A stretch of 64,000 nucleotides of DNA from positions 682,001-746,000 of the forward strand of contig NZ_PVEN01000001.1 in assembly GCF_002973525.1 (NCBI RefSeq), given 5' to 3'. The stretch comes from Paraburkholderia sp. BL21I4N1 (lineage in GTDB: Bacteria; Pseudomonadota; Gammaproteobacteria; Burkholderiales; Burkholderiaceae). The position numbers and the translations under genes are program-made. A model generated the notes under the pieces. It saw only the letters and a program-made list of their open reading frames with translations, was not told the origin of the DNA and did not search any database. How positions within the stretch are numbered: position 1 is the first letter of the stretch; every line of letters starts with the position of its first letter. Below are positions 62,485 through 64,000 of the stretch, piece after piece.

Positions 62485-62811
62485 GCATTCGTCTCCTTCA
62501 AGGTTAGAAAATCCTCGGGAGACAGGCTGTTTGGGTTAGCCGCCGCTAGGTATCGGAATTATCCGAAACTCGCGTTGCGCCGATACCGAATCGTCGTTTT
62601 TGTTTTACGGCGTATGCATTTCAATTTTTTTGCGGTGGTCCTGAGTCGTTGTAAAGCGAATTCGAAGTCATTCATTTGCATGAAAAATGACACCCACGTG
62701 ACAGCTTCTGCCCCAACGCTTACCTGTCATGCATGATCCCGCACCACCAGGCTATATTTCGTTATCCGTTGAGCCGTCCCCAATAACCTTGCAGTTCCCT
62801 TCAACGCCCTC
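62485..62811. other. AT-richer intergenic region upstream of the M14-like peptidase
   Basis: 327 bases between the PAAR gene and the M14-like peptidase. It is visibly AT-richer than its surroundings, in particular around 62595-62690. The short plus-strand frame 62476-62736 has no family or ribosome site and is probably not a gene. It should contain the promoters of both divergent operons; no clear operator or RNA gene was seen. Confidence 0.5.
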
Positions 62812-63849
62812 ATGCCGCAACCACTGAGCTTTCTGCCCGACAGTTTTGCGGAGTACGAAGATCTCAACACGATCCTCGACCAGGGCAGCGCGAGTTTCGA
62901 AATCCGCACCGTCTGCGACACGACGGTACGCGGCCGGCAATTCGCCGTGCGCACGGCGAGCATCGGCTCGACCGATCCGCTCGCACCGGCCATCGGGTTT
63001 TTCGGTGGCATTCACGGACTTGAGCGGATCGGCTCGCAACTTGTGCTCGACTACATGCGTGCGCTGCTCGCGCGACTCGAATGGGACGAATTGCTGGTGC
63101 GTCAATTGCAGTCCATTCGTCTGATCTTTATGCCGATCGTCAATCCCGGCGGCATGTGGGCGGCTACACGCGCTAATCCGAACGGCGTCGATCTGATGCG
63201 CAACGCGCCGCAAAACGCCGACGAACGCGTGCCGCTACTGGCCGGCGGTCAGCGCGTGGGCGCGTGGTTGCCCTGGTATCGCGGCCGCGAAGGCGAACCC
63301 ATGGAGGCGGAGGCCGCCGCGCTGCTAAAGGTGGTCGAAGCCGAGCTGGCCACGCGCCCCCTGAGCATCGCGCTCGATTGCCACTCGGGCTACGGCTGGA
63401 AAGACAGCATCTGGTTTCCCTACGCGCGAACCCGCAAGCTGATGCCGCATCTGCCGGAAATGTACGTATTGAAGACGATGTTCGAGCGCGCGCATCCGCA
63501 TCACGGCTACGCATTCGAACCGCAGAGCCATCAATATCTGTTGCACGGGGATCTGTGGGACTTCGCCTACGACCACGCGCCGGCCGCCAACGTCTTTCTG
63601 CCCATGACCCTCGAACTCGGCTCCTGGCTGTGGATCAAGAAGAACCCGCGGCAACTGTTCTCGCGTCAGGGCATGTTCAATCCCGTCAAGGCACATCGCA
63701 CCGCACGCGTGCTGCGGCGTCATGCGAATCTGTTCGACTTCCTGGCGCGCGCGGCTTTTTCGTCGCAGCGCTGGCTGCCGCAAGGCAATCGCCGCGAGCA
63801 ACTGCTGCAATGCGCGATCGACCATTGGTATACCCCGGACATCGTATGA
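62812..63849 (+). CDS. M14-family metallocarboxypeptidase-like protein
   Basis: 345 residues. GIHGLERIGSQ carries the HxxE zinc motif and the following Arg, and ALDCHSGYG is the distal His segment of M14 peptidases; LTLELGSW contains a Glu where the general base is expected. No signal peptide, so it is probably cytoplasmic. Substrate (peptide, amino-acid conjugate) unknown. Its stop overlaps the start of the next gene (ATGA). Confidence 0.82.
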   Translation: MPQPLSFLPDSFAEYEDLNTILDQGSASFEIRTVCDTTVRGRQFAVRTASIGSTDPLAPAIGFFGGIHGLERIGSQLVLDYMRALLARLEWDELLVRQLQSIRLIFMPIVNPGGMWAATRANPNGVDLMRNAPQNADERVPLLAGGQRVGAWLPWYRGREGEPMEAEAAALLKVVEAELATRPLSIALDCHSGYGWKDSIWFPYARTRKLMPHLPEMYVLKTMFERAHPHHGYAFEPQSHQYLLHGDLWDFAYDHAPAANVFLPMTLELGSWLWIKKNPRQLFSRQGMFNPVKAHRTARVLRRHANLFDFLARAAFSSQRWLPQGNRREQLLQCAIDHWYTPDIV

Positions 63850-64000
63850 GTACGTGGATTCTGTTGCGCGGACTCACGCGCGAAACACGTCATTGGGGAC
63901 GCTTGCCCGATGCGCTGCGGGACGCCGCCGGCATCGACCATCCGTTGCTGATCGATCTGCCGGGCAACGGCGAGTTTGCCCATTTGCGCGCGCCGGCAAG
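63846..64000 (+). CDS. Alpha/beta hydrolase (N-terminal part, runs off the window)
   Basis: About 51 residues are visible: MSTWILLRGLTRETRHWGRL ... LLIDLPGNGEF. The pattern LLRGLTRETRHWG and DLPGNGE is the start of alpha/beta-hydrolase-fold esterases (oxyanion loop and strand 4). The nucleophile lies beyond the window end. Coupled to the M14-like gene, so they probably act together. Confidence 0.75.
   Translation, partial: MSTWILLRGLTRETRHWGRLPDALRDAAGIDHPLLIDLPGNGEFAHLRAPA

Noticed and set aside
62476..62736. 86-codon plus-strand open frame upstream of the M14-like gene
   Set aside because: No ribosome site, no family resemblance, basic composition; it overlaps the start of the PAAR gene.
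1..64000. tRNA, rRNA, riboswitches, IS elements, integrase and attachment sites
   Set aside because: None could be recognised by eye; I do not claim absence of weakly conserved small RNAs.

Overview
The window is GC-rich, densely packed bacterial chromosome that looks like Burkholderiaceae, most probably Paraburkholderia or a close relative. This is inferred from gene content: a DUF3348/DUF802/OmpA/DUF2894 block, a DUF4148 secreted protein, a Burkholderia-type porin, a caiX-cdhCAB-hocS carnitine operon and many LysR regulators. I found no rRNA, tRNA, insertion sequence or CRISPR array. Genes form short operons, often with 4-base ATGA start/stop overlaps.

Layout. 1-3.6 kb: an iron-uptake operon on the minus strand (Fiu-like TonB receptor, Sel1-repeat protein, PKHD hydroxylase running off the window). 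The receptor is broken by one in-frame amber codon. 3.8-7.2 kb: a D-amino-acid-dehydrogenase-like oxidase with a LysR gene, divergent from an NmrA-type reductase. 7.4-11.8 kb: a four-gene block with a MotA/ExbB-like membrane protein carrying a long coiled-coil tail and a MotB/OmpA-like partner with an aspartate in its membrane helix. It looks like a stator-type ion-driven machine of unknown purpose. 11.9-16.8 kb: zinc-ribbon protein, TerC, NhaR-like regulator, TerB-like protein, porin, ArsR regulator. 16.9-23.1 kb: three SPFH (HflK/HflC-like) proteins in one operon with a heavy-metal P-type ATPase, two of the four proteins with His-rich N-termini. 23.2-26.8 kb: small regulator/target pairs (tautomerase-TetR with a four-copy operator array, MarR with a small membrane protein, thioredoxin-reductase-like enzyme with an Rrf2 regulator). 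27-32.5 kb: an orphan ABC binding protein, a quinone oxidoreductase, an MHS-type transporter and a TctD/TctE-like two-component system.

32.6-35.5 kb: a tandem pair of paralogous unknown proteins (305 aa each) with the same upstream box; a decayed piece of the neighbouring beta-propeller gene lies between them, which suggests a local duplication. 35.5-38.6 kb: an HTH/TPR-like regulator, a DUF899 and a DUF2182 protein. 38.6-44.9 kb: a ytcA-mdtN-mdtO-mdtP-type efflux operon, divergent from a response regulator. 44.9-50.9 kb: the carnitine catabolic operon caiX-cdhC-cdhA-cdhB-hocS with its divergent activator cdhR; these convert acylcarnitine to carnitine, 3-dehydrocarnitine and glycine betaine. 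51-56.1 kb: a DUF4148 protein and the GABA operon gabT-gabD, divergent from gabR, with an inverted-repeat operator between them. 56.2-60.8 kb: a GcvA-like regulator, a lipoprotein and a phnCDE phosphonate transporter behind a likely Pho box. 60.9-62.5 kb: a type VI secretion cassette (PAAR protein, Tae4-family amidase, small membrane protein that is a candidate immunity protein). 62.8-64 kb: an M14-like metallopeptidase and the start of an alpha/beta hydrolase.

The best candidates for undescribed biology are the MotAB-like block, the SPFH trio with a metal ATPase, the unusual partner of the Tae4 effector, and the tandem paralogs with a shared promoter element.
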